Assembly (NCBI RefSeq): GCF_049532985.1
Contig: NZ_CP186693.1
Span: 4,588,001 to 4,652,000, forward strand
Source: Promicromonospora sp049532985
GTDB taxonomy: Bacteria > Actinomycetota > Actinomycetes > Actinomycetales > Cellulomonadaceae
Reading direction: 5' to 3'
Length of the DNA stretch: 64,000 nt
Below, in pieces: positions 1 through 7,873 of this stretch (its first letter is position 1; each line of letters starts with the position of its first letter). A program made the position numbers and the translations under genes. The notes beneath the pieces were generated by a model. That model worked only from the letters and a program-made list of their open reading frames with translations, had not been told where the DNA came from and did not search any database.

Positions 1-51
1 CGTGCGAGACACCGTTCCACCCACCGGACAGATGTCGTAGGGTTGGCCACG

Positions 52-159
52 ACCATCCCGAGCGGCCGAGTGACGTGGCACGACGACGCCGCAGCAACCC
101 AGCGTTCCCGCCTCGCGGCGCGGACGGACGAGGGTGCTACCGCCACGACCGATGGAGGA
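52..159 (+). promoter_or_regulatory. SAM-I (S-box) riboswitch
   Basis: The stretch reads like the S-box core: GAG-C-GG-C-GAG-GA near 59-72, a GGC..GACGACGCC helix, GCAGCAACC at about 97-105, and later GGGTGCTACC at 133-142, the usual P3/P4 signature. P1 is formed by CCATC (53-57) and GATGG (151-155). The 3' P1 strand runs directly into the Shine-Dalgarno GGAGGAG (154-160) of the next gene. When SAM stabilises P1 the ribosome site should be occluded, so control is probably translational. SAM-IV was considered, but the GGTGCTA motif in the P4 position favours SAM-I. It precedes a rhodanese gene and metZ, a fitting methionine-pathway target. Confidence 0.85.
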
Positions 160-164
160 GCACC

Positions 165-629
165 ATGAGCGATCCCGCACACCCCGAAGCCCGGCCCGCC
201 GACGGCTACGCCGGCGATCTCACGCCCCAGCAGGCCTGGGACCTGCTCGCGGACGACCCGGACGCCACGCTGGTGGACGTCCGCACCGACGGCGAGTGGC
301 GCACCATCGGCGTGCCGGACACGTCGTCGCTCGGCAGGCGGCCCGTGTTCAGCGAGTGGGTGCGGGCCGGGGGACGGCCCAACCCCGCGTTCCTGGAGGA
401 GCTCAAGGCGGCCGGCGTGACGCACGGGCCCGTGGTCTTCCTCTGCCGGTCGGGTCAGCGCTCGATCGGCGCGGCGCGGCTCGCGACGGCGTCGGGCATC
501 ACGCCGTCGTACAACGTGCTGGACGGGTTCGAGGGCGCGCCCGGGGCCGACGGCGTCCGCGACCAGCGAGGCTGGAAGGTCGCCGGGCTGCCCTGGTCGC
601 AGGGCCCGGCGTCGGAGGGCGACGCGTGA
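165..629 (+). CDS. rhodanese-like domain protein (SAM-riboswitch controlled)
   Basis: A 154-residue single-domain rhodanese. The active-site loop CRSGQRS holds Cys94, followed by a helix of the usual kind. Rhodaneses pass sulfane sulfur as a persulfide on this Cys; the natural donor here is not known. The ATG at 165 was chosen because GGAGGAG lies 5 nt upstream and the family-like sequence (DLTPQQAWDLL..) begins just after it. An open frame extends further upstream but would run through the riboswitch. The stop overlaps the start of metZ (GTGA), so the two are translationally coupled. Co-control with O-succinyl/acetylhomoserine sulfhydrylase suggests delivery of sulfur for homocysteine synthesis, which is inference. 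Confidence 0.85.
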   Translation: MSDPAHPEARPADGYAGDLTPQQAWDLLADDPDATLVDVRTDGEWRTIGVPDTSSLGRRPVFSEWVRAGGRPNPAFLEELKAAGVTHGPVVFLCRSGQRSIGAARLATASGITPSYNVLDGFEGAPGADGVRDQRGWKVAGLPWSQGPASEGDA

Positions 630-1891
630 CCGTCACGGGGGCCTTCCCGCACGACGCGAGCCCGGGCGGGTCCGGCCGCAAGCCGCTGCCGCCCACCGTC
701 CGACCGCAGACCCTCGCCGTGCGCGGCGGGCACCAGCGCAGCGAGTTCCAGGAGACCAGCGAGGCGCTGTTCCTCACGCAGGGCTACGTGTACGACTCGG
801 CGGCCGACGCCGAGGCCGCGTTCAAGGGCGACCTGGACCGGTTCGTCTACTCCCGCTACGGGAACCCGACGGTGCACACGTTCGAGGAGCGCCTGCGCCT
901 GCTGGAGGGCGCCGAGGCCTGCTACGCGACCGCGACGGGCATGTCCGCGGTGTTCACGTCGCTGGCCGCGCTCGTGGGGTCCGGCTCGCGGATCGTGGCC
1001 GCCCGGGCCCTGTTCGGGTCCACCGTGGTGATCTTCGAGGAGATCCTCAAGAAGTGGGGGGTGCACACCGACTACGTCGACGGGCACGTGCTGTCCCAGT
1101 GGGAGGAGGCCCTCTCCACACCGGCGGACGTGGTGTTCTTCGAGACGCCCTCCAACCCGATGCAGGACATCGTGGACGTGCGCGCCGTCGTGGGCCTGGC
1201 CCACGCGGCCGGGGCGACCGTGGTGCTCGACAACGTCTTCGCCACCCCGCTGCTGCAGAAGCCGCTGGAGCTGGGCGCCGACGTGGTCGTGTACTCGGCC
1301 ACCAAGCACATCGACGGCCAGGGCCGTGTGCTCGGCGGCGCGATCCTCGGCTCGACCGAGTACGTGACCGGCCCCGTGCAGACCTTCATCCGCAACACGG
1401 GGCCGTCACTGTCGCCGTTCAACGCGTGGACCCTGCTCAAGGGCCTGGAGACGCTGCCGGTACGCGTCGCGGCGCAGGGCGCGGGCGCGCTCACCGTCGC
1501 GAACGCCCTGGAGGAGCTGCCCGGGGTGGGCGCGGTCCGGTACCCGTTCCTCGACTCGCACCCGCAGGCCGAGCTCGCGCGCGCCCAGATGAGCGGGGGC
1601 GGCACCGTGGTCACGTTCGACCTGGCCGTCCCCGAGGGCGTCGACGCCGAGAGCGCGAAGAAGCACACGTTCGCGTTCCTCGACGCGCTCCGGGTGATCG
1701 ACATCTCGAACAACCTGGGCGACGCGAAGTCCCTGATCACCCACCCCGCGACCACCACCCACCGCAAGCTGGGCGCGCCCGGCCGGGCCGCCGTCGGCAT
1801 CACGGAGACGACGGTGCGCCTCTCGGTCGGCCTGGAGGACCCCCGCGACCTGGTCGAGGACGTGGAGCAGGCGCTCGCCTCGGCGGGCTGA
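626..1891 (+). CDS. metZ: O-succinylhomoserine sulfhydrylase
   Basis: A 421-residue PLP enzyme of the Cys/Met metabolism family that makes homocysteine from an activated homoserine and sulfide. Visible family marks are SRYGNPTV near residue 75, ATGMSAVF, and the PLP lysine K227 in YSATKHIDGQ; the end of the domain has the SLGDAKSLITHPA-type motif (here NNLGDAKSLITHPATTTHR). Length is normal. The GTG at 626 overlaps the rhodanese stop by 4 nt; the frame is open upstream, but that part is a shadow of the rhodanese gene. Its position under a SAM riboswitch agrees with a methionine role. Separating MetZ (succinyl) from MetY (acetyl) by eye is not fully safe. Confidence 0.9.
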   Translation: MTVTGAFPHDASPGGSGRKPLPPTVRPQTLAVRGGHQRSEFQETSEALFLTQGYVYDSAADAEAAFKGDLDRFVYSRYGNPTVHTFEERLRLLEGAEACYATATGMSAVFTSLAALVGSGSRIVAARALFGSTVVIFEEILKKWGVHTDYVDGHVLSQWEEALSTPADVVFFETPSNPMQDIVDVRAVVGLAHAAGATVVLDNVFATPLLQKPLELGADVVVYSATKHIDGQGRVLGGAILGSTEYVTGPVQTFIRNTGPSLSPFNAWTLLKGLETLPVRVAAQGAGALTVANALEELPGVGAVRYPFLDSHPQAELARAQMSGGGTVVTFDLAVPEGVDAESAKKHTFAFLDALRVIDISNNLGDAKSLITHPATTTHRKLGAPGRAAVGITETTVRLSVGLEDPRDLVEDVEQALASAG

Positions 1892-1906
1892 CCCGGAGAG
1901 GACATG

Positions 1907-1970
1907 GCCCGCGGGTGTGGGTTGCTCCGCGTAGACATTGTCTACCCAGAGCAACCCACCCCCGCGGGGC
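1907..1970. terminator. long two-step palindrome between convergent genes (element A)
   Basis: Arms 1908-1927 and 1949-1968 pair over 20 bp with one mismatch, and the enclosed loop contains a second perfect hairpin, GTAGAC-ATT-GTCTAC (1931-1945). It lies between metZ and the convergent GH3 gene, so a bidirectional terminator role is likely, but there is no T-tract on either side. The inner right part (GTCTACCCAG) recurs in the palindrome at 29564-29621. Confidence 0.6.
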
Positions 1971-2054
1971 ACCTTCACCTGGCGGGTCCCGCCCCGGCCG
2001 CCCTCCGCCGACCGTCCTGTGCCGGCCCCTGTCGGAGGCCCAGGCGTGCTTCCG

Positions 2055-4550
2055 TCAGCGTCCGCCCTCCGCCTCGCCCAGGATGCTCAGGGCGAGGCCG
2101 GCACGCCCCTCCAGCCGGGCGACGTCGGCCCGGGCGAGCAGGCGGGACTCGCGCGCCGGGACGCCGTCCACGGGGTCGAGCACCGCGTCCTGCAGCGCCA
2201 GCCGGTGCTCGTCGAGGTGGGCGACCCGGCCACCCGTGGACAACCCCCAGCCGAACGGGAACAGCGGGTCGTAGTCCCGGTCGCCGACGTTGACCACCGG
2301 GTCGTCGGCGGACCGCGGCCACGAGACCGGCAGCCGGCCCGTGAACCGGCGCTCGCCGAACAGCACGTCCGCGACGCCCGCGCCCTCCGTCCCCGGCAAC
2401 CACGACGCGACCAGCGCGTCGATCGAGCCGAGCTGGTCGGTCAGCACCTGCGGCCGGCCCGAGACCACCAGGACCACGCAGGTACGGATCTCGGCGCACA
2501 CCTTCTCCACGACCTCGGCGTCTCCCGGCTGGAGCGCCATCGACTTCTCCTCGCGCGGCACGCCGCCGTCCGCCGGGTCCCAGGCCCACTCGGGGCCACC
2601 CACGTCACCGAACCCCTCGGCGTACGGGGTCTCCCCCACGACGACGACGCCGACGTCGGCCCCGGCGGTCGGCGCGGAGGCGTCCTCGCTGAACGTGACG
2701 TCGTCGGCCGCCGCCCGGATGCCCTCCAGGATCGTGGTGCCCTCGGTGACGTCGCCCGAGAAGCCCTGCCACGTGCCGGTCCAGCCGCCGGCCTGGTTGC
2801 CCAGGTCGTCGGCGTTGCGGCCCGCCACGTAGATGCTCGCGTCGTGGTCCAGCGGCAGCGCGTGCCGCGCGTTCTTGAGCAGCACCTGCGACGCCGCCAC
2901 CGCCTGGCGCGCGACGGCCCGGTGCTCCGCGGACCCGATCTCGTCGGCATGCGACCGGTCGGCGAACGGCTCCTCGAACAGGCCCAGCTCGAACTTGGCC
3001 GTCAGGATCCGGGACACGGCGTCGTCGATCCGCTCCTCGGCCACGGCACCGTCCTGCACCGCCGCGACGAGCCGTGTATGGAACCGCTCGAACTGCGAGG
3101 GCTCCATGAACATGTCCACGCCCGCGTTCACGCTCGTGACGATCTGGCCGGTGGTCGGCGGGTCGGGCGCGAGCGGCGGGATCTGGTGGATGCCCTGGTA
3201 GTCGCTGATGACGAAGCCCTCGAAGCCGTGCCCGTCCTTGAGCCAGCCGTTGATCAGCTCGTCGTGGGCGTGCATCTTGAGGGGGTTGCCCAGGCCGTCG
3301 TCGGTCCAGTCGACGCTGGAGAAGCTCGGCATGACCGAGCCGACGCCTGCCCCGAGCGCCGCCTCGTAGGGCGGCAGGTCCACGGCCTCGACATGCCGCC
3401 GGCTCTGCTGCGTGACTCCCTGGTCGATCGTGTAGTCGCCCTCGCCGGTGCCGTACGCGGTGTCGCCGTCGGCCACGAAGTGCTTGGCCGTGGCGAGGAC
3501 GGATCGGCTGCCGTCCAGGCGGCGCCCCTGGAACCCCGTGACGGCGGCGGCACCGAGCACCCCCGCCAGCGCCGGGTGCTCGCCGAAGGACTCGTAGGTG
3601 CGGCCCCAGCGGTCGTCGCGCGCCACGCACAGGCAGGGCGCGAACGTCCAGGGAATGCCGGTCGCACGGGTCTCGGTGGCGACCATGCGCTCGGCCCGGG
3701 CCACCAGCAGTGGGTCGCGCGTGGCGCCGAGCCCGATGTTGTGCGGCAGGATCGTGGCCCCCGCCAGGTTGCCGTGCCCGTGCACCGAGTCGACCCCGTA
3801 GATCAGGGGGATCTGCAGCCGGGTCGCCAGGGCGCGTGCCTGGAAGCCGTCGATCGCGTCGGCCCAGCCCTCGGGTGTGTTGTCGGCGGGCGTGGACCCG
3901 CCGCCGCTCAGGATCGACCCGAGCCCGAGCTCCGTGACGACCGCCGGGTCACCCGCGACGTTCGCCCGTTCGGCCTGCGTCATCTGCCCCACCTTCTCGG
4001 CCGTCGTCATGCGGCCCAGCAGGTCCGCGACCCGGCGCTCCGTGGGCAGGCGGCGGTCGAGGTACGGCAGCCCGTGCGCCCGGACGACGACGGTGGGGTC
4101 GGCGGACACCTCCGCGTCCCCGGACTCCAGGCCCACCCGGACCGTCTCCGCCGTCTCGCCCGACGCCGACGCCCGGGTGCGGATCGCGATGGTCCGCTCG
4201 GCGCCCGACGGCGTTCCTGCCGCGAACTCGACGGTGCCGGAGCCGGCGGTGTAGTCGACGTCGGCGGTCGCGGTGCCCGAGCCCGTGCGCCAGCGGACCG
4301 TGACGGGTGCGGCGAGGGTGCCGCCGCCGTCGGCCTCGACGGTGAGCGTGACGTGCGCGGTGCCACCGTCGCCGACCAGGACGACGGGATCCGCGCTGAC
4401 CAGGACTTGGCCGTCAGCGGCGCCGGCTGCGGGGACGGGCACGGGGACGGCCTGGGCGGTCGCGGCGAGCGCGACCGCGGCCAGGAGTGCGGGAACGGTG
4501 CGGGCTGTGCGGCCGCGAGAGCCTCGCGACCTGCCGGGAACGAGGGGCAT
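2055..4550 (-). CDS. secreted GH3 beta-glucosidase/exo-glucanase with N-terminal Calx-beta domain
   Basis: 831 residues. Order: Arg-rich start and hydrophobic signal peptide (about 1-45), a Calx-beta-like domain (about 48-155, with the typical DVDYTAGSGTVEFAAG pattern), then the GH3 TIM barrel and GH3 C-domain. GH3 marks include KHFVADG and the nucleophile Asp450 in VISDYQGI. It resembles exo-1,3/1,4-beta-glucanase and cellodextrin-cleaving members and is probably secreted to release glucose from cello-oligosaccharides; the exact linkage cannot be read from sequence. The ATG at 4550 was chosen because GAGAGGA sits upstream and a signal peptide follows. It stands alone, convergent with metZ. 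The Calx-beta module in front of GH3 is less usual than a carbohydrate-binding module. Confidence 0.85.
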   Translation of the reverse strand: MPLVPGRSRGSRGRTARTVPALLAAVALAATAQAVPVPVPAAGAADGQVLVSADPVVLVGDGGTAHVTLTVEADGGGTLAAPVTVRWRTGSGTATADVDYTAGSGTVEFAAGTPSGAERTIAIRTRASASGETAETVRVGLESGDAEVSADPTVVVRAHGLPYLDRRLPTERRVADLLGRMTTAEKVGQMTQAERANVAGDPAVVTELGLGSILSGGGSTPADNTPEGWADAIDGFQARALATRLQIPLIYGVDSVHGHGNLAGATILPHNIGLGATRDPLLVARAERMVATETRATGIPWTFAPCLCVARDDRWGRTYESFGEHPALAGVLGAAAVTGFQGRRLDGSRSVLATAKHFVADGDTAYGTGEGDYTIDQGVTQQSRRHVEAVDLPPYEAALGAGVGSVMPSFSSVDWTDDGLGNPLKMHAHDELINGWLKDGHGFEGFVISDYQGIHQIPPLAPDPPTTGQIVTSVNAGVDMFMEPSQFERFHTRLVAAVQDGAVAEERIDDAVSRILTAKFELGLFEEPFADRSHADEIGSAEHRAVARQAVAASQVLLKNARHALPLDHDASIYVAGRNADDLGNQAGGWTGTWQGFSGDVTEGTTILEGIRAAADDVTFSEDASAPTAGADVGVVVVGETPYAEGFGDVGGPEWAWDPADGGVPREEKSMALQPGDAEVVEKVCAEIRTCVVLVVSGRPQVLTDQLGSIDALVASWLPGTEGAGVADVLFGERRFTGRLPVSWPRSADDPVVNVGDRDYDPLFPFGWGLSTGGRVAHLDEHRLALQDAVLDPVDGVPARESRLLARADVARLEGRAGLALSILGEAEGGR

Positions 4551-4634
4551 TCCGGGGGTCCTCTCGCCATTGGGAGGTGGTTCATCGATCACACACCGCG
4601 GGACGCCGCAGCACAAGCCCCGTCGCCCCCTGGA

Positions 4635-4640
4635 TAAGGT
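4635..4640 (+). promoter_or_regulatory. -10 box for leaderless transcript
   Basis: TAAGGT followed by 6 nt and the GTG at 4647. The same TANNNT-N6/7-RTG layout is found before many genes here, so transcription probably starts at the start codon. Confidence 0.5.
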
Positions 4641-4646
4641 GATCCG

Positions 4647-5519
4647 GTGATTCCGGTCGTCTCCTTCGCGTCGGTGCTCCGTGCCGACAACCCCGGCCCG
4701 ATGACGCTCGACGGGACCCGGTCCTACGTGCTGCGCGCCCCCGGCGCACCCGGCTGCGTGGTGGTGGATCCCGGGCCCGGCCTGGAACCGCACCTCACCG
4801 CCCTGGCGGACGCCGGTCCGGTCGAGCTGGTGCTCGTCACCCACCGGCACGCCGACCACACCGGCGGGCTCGCCCGGTTCCGCGAGCTGACCGGGGCGCC
4901 GTCACGGGGCGTCCTGCCGGAGTTCTGCGCGGACGGCAGAAGCACCGGCCCGAGGTCCGGACCGCTGGCCGACGGCGAGGTCCTGGAGGTCGCGGGCCTG
5001 CGCATCGAGGTGCTGGCCACGCCGGGACACACCGCGGACTCCGTGTGTCTCGTGGTGTCGGCACCCACCGGCGAGTCGCCGGGAGAGGCGACCGGGACGG
5101 CGTCGGGCACGGTGGTGCTCACGGGGGACACGGTGCTGGGCCGGGGTACGACGGTGCTCGCCGAACCGGACGGCTCGCTGGGGCACTACCTGGCGTCGCT
5201 GGACCGCCTCGCGTCGCGGGTCGCCGGGCTCGACGGGGCCACGTCGCCCGTCCTCGGCCTGCCCGGGCACGGGCCGGTCGTGGACGACCTCGGCGCGGTG
5301 GTGCGGGCCTACCGCGAGCACCGGCAGGAGCGGCTGGACCAGGTGCGCTCCGCCCTGACCGCCCTCGACGCGCCGTTGCCCCGCGCCGGGACCCCGCTCC
5401 CGGACCGGCTGCTGGACGAGGTGACGCGCGCGGTGTACTCCGACGTCGACCCGTCGGTGCTGCCGGCGGCCCGCTCGTCGGTCCGCGCCCAGCTCGACTA
5501 TCTCCGCGACGTGCGCTGA
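4647..5519 (+). CDS. MBL-fold metallo-hydrolase
   Basis: 290 residues with the metal-binding HxHxDH signature in THRHADHTGGL (about residues 67-77), a later TPGHTADS histidine, TGDTVLG with the bridging Asp, and GHGP near 207. This is the beta-lactamase/glyoxalase-II superfamily. The overall length and the C-terminal extension with EHRQERL (a short winged-helix-like tail) match the LACTB2/RNase-Z-like hydrolase group. Substrate unknown: a thioester or nucleic acid is possible. The GTG start is supported by a leaderless -10 box. It is divergent from the GH3 gene and convergent with the GNAT gene. Confidence 0.75.
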   Translation: MIPVVSFASVLRADNPGPMTLDGTRSYVLRAPGAPGCVVVDPGPGLEPHLTALADAGPVELVLVTHRHADHTGGLARFRELTGAPSRGVLPEFCADGRSTGPRSGPLADGEVLEVAGLRIEVLATPGHTADSVCLVVSAPTGESPGEATGTASGTVVLTGDTVLGRGTTVLAEPDGSLGHYLASLDRLASRVAGLDGATSPVLGLPGHGPVVDDLGAVVRAYREHRQERLDQVRSALTALDAPLPRAGTPLPDRLLDEVTRAVYSDVDPSVLPAARSSVRAQLDYLRDVR

Positions 5520-5556
5520 GGAACCGCACCCCGGACCGCCCGTGCGCGGCCGGAGC

Positions 5557-6717
5557 TCAGAGGGGCTTCGCCAGGAACAGCAGCAGCGGGTCGTCGGGGG
5601 TGTCGTGCGGCGGGTACGGCAGCACGGGCCGGTAACCGAGCCCGACGTACAGGCGCAGCGCCTCCGGCTGGCGGATCCCCGTCCCGAGGAAGAGCGCGAG
5701 CCCGCCCCGGCGCCGCGCCTCGGCCTCGACCTGGCGGACCAGCGCCGTGGCGACGCCCGCGCGCCGTGCGGCGGGCTCCACGAACACCCCGCGCATCTCG
5801 AACCCGCGTGAGTCCGCGGCCGCGACCGGCCCCGCCGTCGTGGCCGAGGCGGCGACGAGCCCCGCGACGCCTCGCAGCGGATCGGCGGTGAGGTGCTCGG
5901 GCCCGGCCTGAGCGACGGCGAGCGTGGCGCACCCGGCCGGCCGGCCGTCCACGGTGGCGACGAGGGTGGCCAGGGCGGACCGGCCCCGCTCGGCGTCGAC
6001 GGCCTCGTGACCGCCGCGCGCCGCGACGTCGCGTGCCATCTCGGGGTACCGCTCCTGGTGGAACTCCCACATGGCGCGGCGCAGGGCGACGGCGTCGGGA
6101 TCGGCCCAGGGCACCTCACGCAGCTCCACGACCGGGGAGCTGCCCTCGCCCTCCCGGCGGGCCGGCTCGCCGTCGGGCCCGGGCACGAGCCACTTGCCGA
6201 AGCAGCGTGACCCGGGCTCGTCCGAGAACACACCGAACGACTCGACCGGGTCGTACCCCATCCGCAGGTACAGCCCGAGCGACTCGGGCTGCATGAGGCC
6301 GCTCTCCAGGACGAGGTGCCGCACGCCCGCGGCGCGGGCCACGTCCTCCACGGCCTCCATCAGGGTGCGGGAGAGGCCGCGGCCCCGGAATCCGGGGGCG
6401 ACGTACACGCGCTTGACCTCGCCCGTGCCCTCGGGGTGCCGGCCGCCGCGGTAGTCGTCGCGGCCGGACAGGTCGCGGGCCGCGGCGTGCGCGGCGGGCT
6501 CCCCGTCCACCCGGAGCAGGAGGGTGGCGAAGACGTTCGAGGGGTCGACCTGGTCGCGCCCGTCGGGCACGGGCAGGCCGTCGTCGTTCGACGGTGCGCC
6601 GGGCTCGGCGTACCGCAGGTCGATCTCGCGCTGCTGCTCGGTACGGAGGCGGACGGCGTCCGGGTGGTCCCAGCTCACCGTCTCGATGGTGAGCCCCGCC
6701 AGCACCTCAGCGGCCAT
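5557..6717 (-). CDS. tandem GNAT N-acetyltransferase
   Basis: 386 residues built from two GNAT domains, about 10-175 and 195-386. Each shows the acetyl-CoA loop region: VAPGFRGRGLSRTLM in the first (about 109-123) and VEPAARRAGVATALV in the second. The first loop keeps the R/Q-x-x-G-x-G/A pattern; the second is RRAGVA and probably still binds CoA. The substrate is not known. The two halves are similar enough to suggest an old duplication. It lies downstream of purQ on the same strand with a 27-nt gap, so it may be read through from the pur genes. Confidence 0.8.
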   Translation of the reverse strand: MAAEVLAGLTIETVSWDHPDAVRLRTEQQREIDLRYAEPGAPSNDDGLPVPDGRDQVDPSNVFATLLLRVDGEPAAHAAARDLSGRDDYRGGRHPEGTGEVKRVYVAPGFRGRGLSRTLMEAVEDVARAAGVRHLVLESGLMQPESLGLYLRMGYDPVESFGVFSDEPGSRCFGKWLVPGPDGEPARREGEGSSPVVELREVPWADPDAVALRRAMWEFHQERYPEMARDVAARGGHEAVDAERGRSALATLVATVDGRPAGCATLAVAQAGPEHLTADPLRGVAGLVAASATTAGPVAAADSRGFEMRGVFVEPAARRAGVATALVRQVEAEARRRGGLALFLGTGIRQPEALRLYVGLGYRPVLPYPPHDTPDDPLLLFLAKPL

Positions 6718-6744
6718 GCGTGCCTGCCCGGGACGAGCCCGTGG

Positions 6745-7491
6745 TCACGCGTGGACCAGCGAGGACAGCACCGACGTGAAGAACGTCAGCCCGTCGGTGC
6801 CGGCGCGCGGCCCCTCGGCGGAGGCCGGCCCGAACCCGGGCTCGACGGCGTGCTCCGGGTGCGGCATGAGCCCCACCACGTTGCCGCGGTCGTTGGTGAT
6901 GCCCGCGATGTCGCGGCGCGACCCGTTCGGGTTCCAGCCCTCGTAGCGGAAGACGACGCGGCCCTCGCCCTCGAGCTCGTCGAGGGTGCGCTCGTCCGCC
7001 ACGAACTGGCCGTCCTGGTTCTTCAGCGGGATCGTGATCCGCTGGCCGCGCCGGAACTCGTTGGTCCAGGCGGTGTGCGCGTTCTCGACGACCATCGACT
7101 GCTCCCGGCACACGAAGTGCAGGTGGTCGTTCTTGACCATGGAGCCGGGCAGCAGGTGCGCCTCGGTCAGCACCTGGAAGCCGTTGCAGATGCCGAGCAC
7201 CGGCATACCGCCCTTGGCGGCGTCCACGACGGCGGACATCGCCGGGGCGAACCGGCTGATCGCACCCGCGCGCAGGTAGTCGCCGTAGGAGAACCCGCCG
7301 GGCAGCACCACCGCGTCGACGTCCTGGAGCGACTCGTCCGCGTGCCACAGCGACACGGCCTCGGCACCCGCGAGGCGCACGGCACGCACCGCGTCCCGGT
7401 CGTCGAGCGTGCCGGGGAACGTGATGACGCCGATCCGGGCGCCCCCGATGCCGGGGACCGGGGCGGCGGACGTCGGCTCGACCACCGACAT
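6745..7491 (-). CDS. purQ: phosphoribosylformylglycinamidine synthase, glutaminase subunit
   Basis: 248 residues. Class-I glutamine amidotransferase that feeds ammonia to PurL in step 4 of purine synthesis. The nucleophile Cys102 sits in LGICNGFQ, and LPGGFSYGDYLR and MPHPEHAVE (with the catalytic His/Glu) are present. The N-terminus has about 17 extra residues before VITFPGT. Its ATG overlaps the purS stop as TGATG, so translation is coupled to purS. purL, the third subunit, is not in the window. Confidence 0.95.
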   Translation of the reverse strand: MSVVEPTSAAPVPGIGGARIGVITFPGTLDDRDAVRAVRLAGAEAVSLWHADESLQDVDAVVLPGGFSYGDYLRAGAISRFAPAMSAVVDAAKGGMPVLGICNGFQVLTEAHLLPGSMVKNDHLHFVCREQSMVVENAHTAWTNEFRRGQRITIPLKNQDGQFVADERTLDELEGEGRVVFRYEGWNPNGSRRDIAGITNDRGNVVGLMPHPEHAVEPGFGPASAEGPRAGTDGLTFFTSVLSSLVHA

Positions 7492-7769
7492 CAGGCGCTC
7501 ACCGCGGTCTCGGTGACGGCGTCCGACGCGTCGGTCACCGACACGACGTCCTCGATCACCGGGTTGGACAGGAGGGTGGCGGCGGCCTCGCGCGCGGCGG
7601 CGAGGATCTCCGGCGTCACCTCGCCGTCCACCTCGAGCTCGAACCGCTTGCCCTGACGCACGCCGGAGAACTGGGTGAAACCGAGGCGCGGCAGCGCCCC
7701 GACGACAGCCTTGCCCTGGGGGTCCAGGATCTCGGGCTTGGGCATGACCTCGACGACGACGCGTCCCAC
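7491..7769 (-). CDS. purS: phosphoribosylformylglycinamidine synthase subunit PurS
   Basis: 92 residues, the small scaffold subunit that joins PurL and PurQ. Recognised by VEVMPKPEILDPQGKAV, RLGF and the spacing to purQ. The GTG at 7769 has AAGGAG 5 nt upstream; the open frame continues upstream but only as a shadow of another gene. The C-terminus is slightly extended (VTDASDAVTETAVSA) compared with common PurS of about 80-85 residues. A -10 box TAGACT (7814-7819) implies a short 5'UTR of about 40 nt. Confidence 0.92.
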   Translation of the reverse strand: MGRVVVEVMPKPEILDPQGKAVVGALPRLGFTQFSGVRQGKRFELEVDGEVTPEILAAAREAAATLLSNPVIEDVVSVTDASDAVTETAVSA

Positions 7770-7813
7770 GAAGGCTCCTTGCTGATGGGAATGGCGAGGA
7801 AGATTCCGGGGAG

Positions 7814-7841
7814 AGTCTACTTGCGCGGCGGGGTGCCCCGC
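7814..7841 (-). promoter_or_regulatory. purSQ promoter preceded by a small hairpin
   Basis: On the minus strand TAGACT (7814-7819) is a good -10 box, with the start expected near 7807. Just upstream the GC-rich inverted repeat GCGGGG-TG-CCCCGC (7828-7841) may end the alpha/beta hydrolase transcript; it has no T-run. Confidence 0.45.
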
Positions 7842-7873
7842 TGTCCGGGACCAGTGACGTGCGCCGCGCCGGT

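Noticed and set aside
52..159. SAM-IV riboswitch
   Set aside because: The GGTGCTA element and the GCAGCAACC core are arranged as in SAM-I.
1938..4637. A 2.7-kb open frame on the plus strand opposite the GH3 gene
   Set aside because: Its translation is Arg/Gly/Asp-rich with no family motif; it is the GC-rich mirror of a clear GH3 gene on the other strand.
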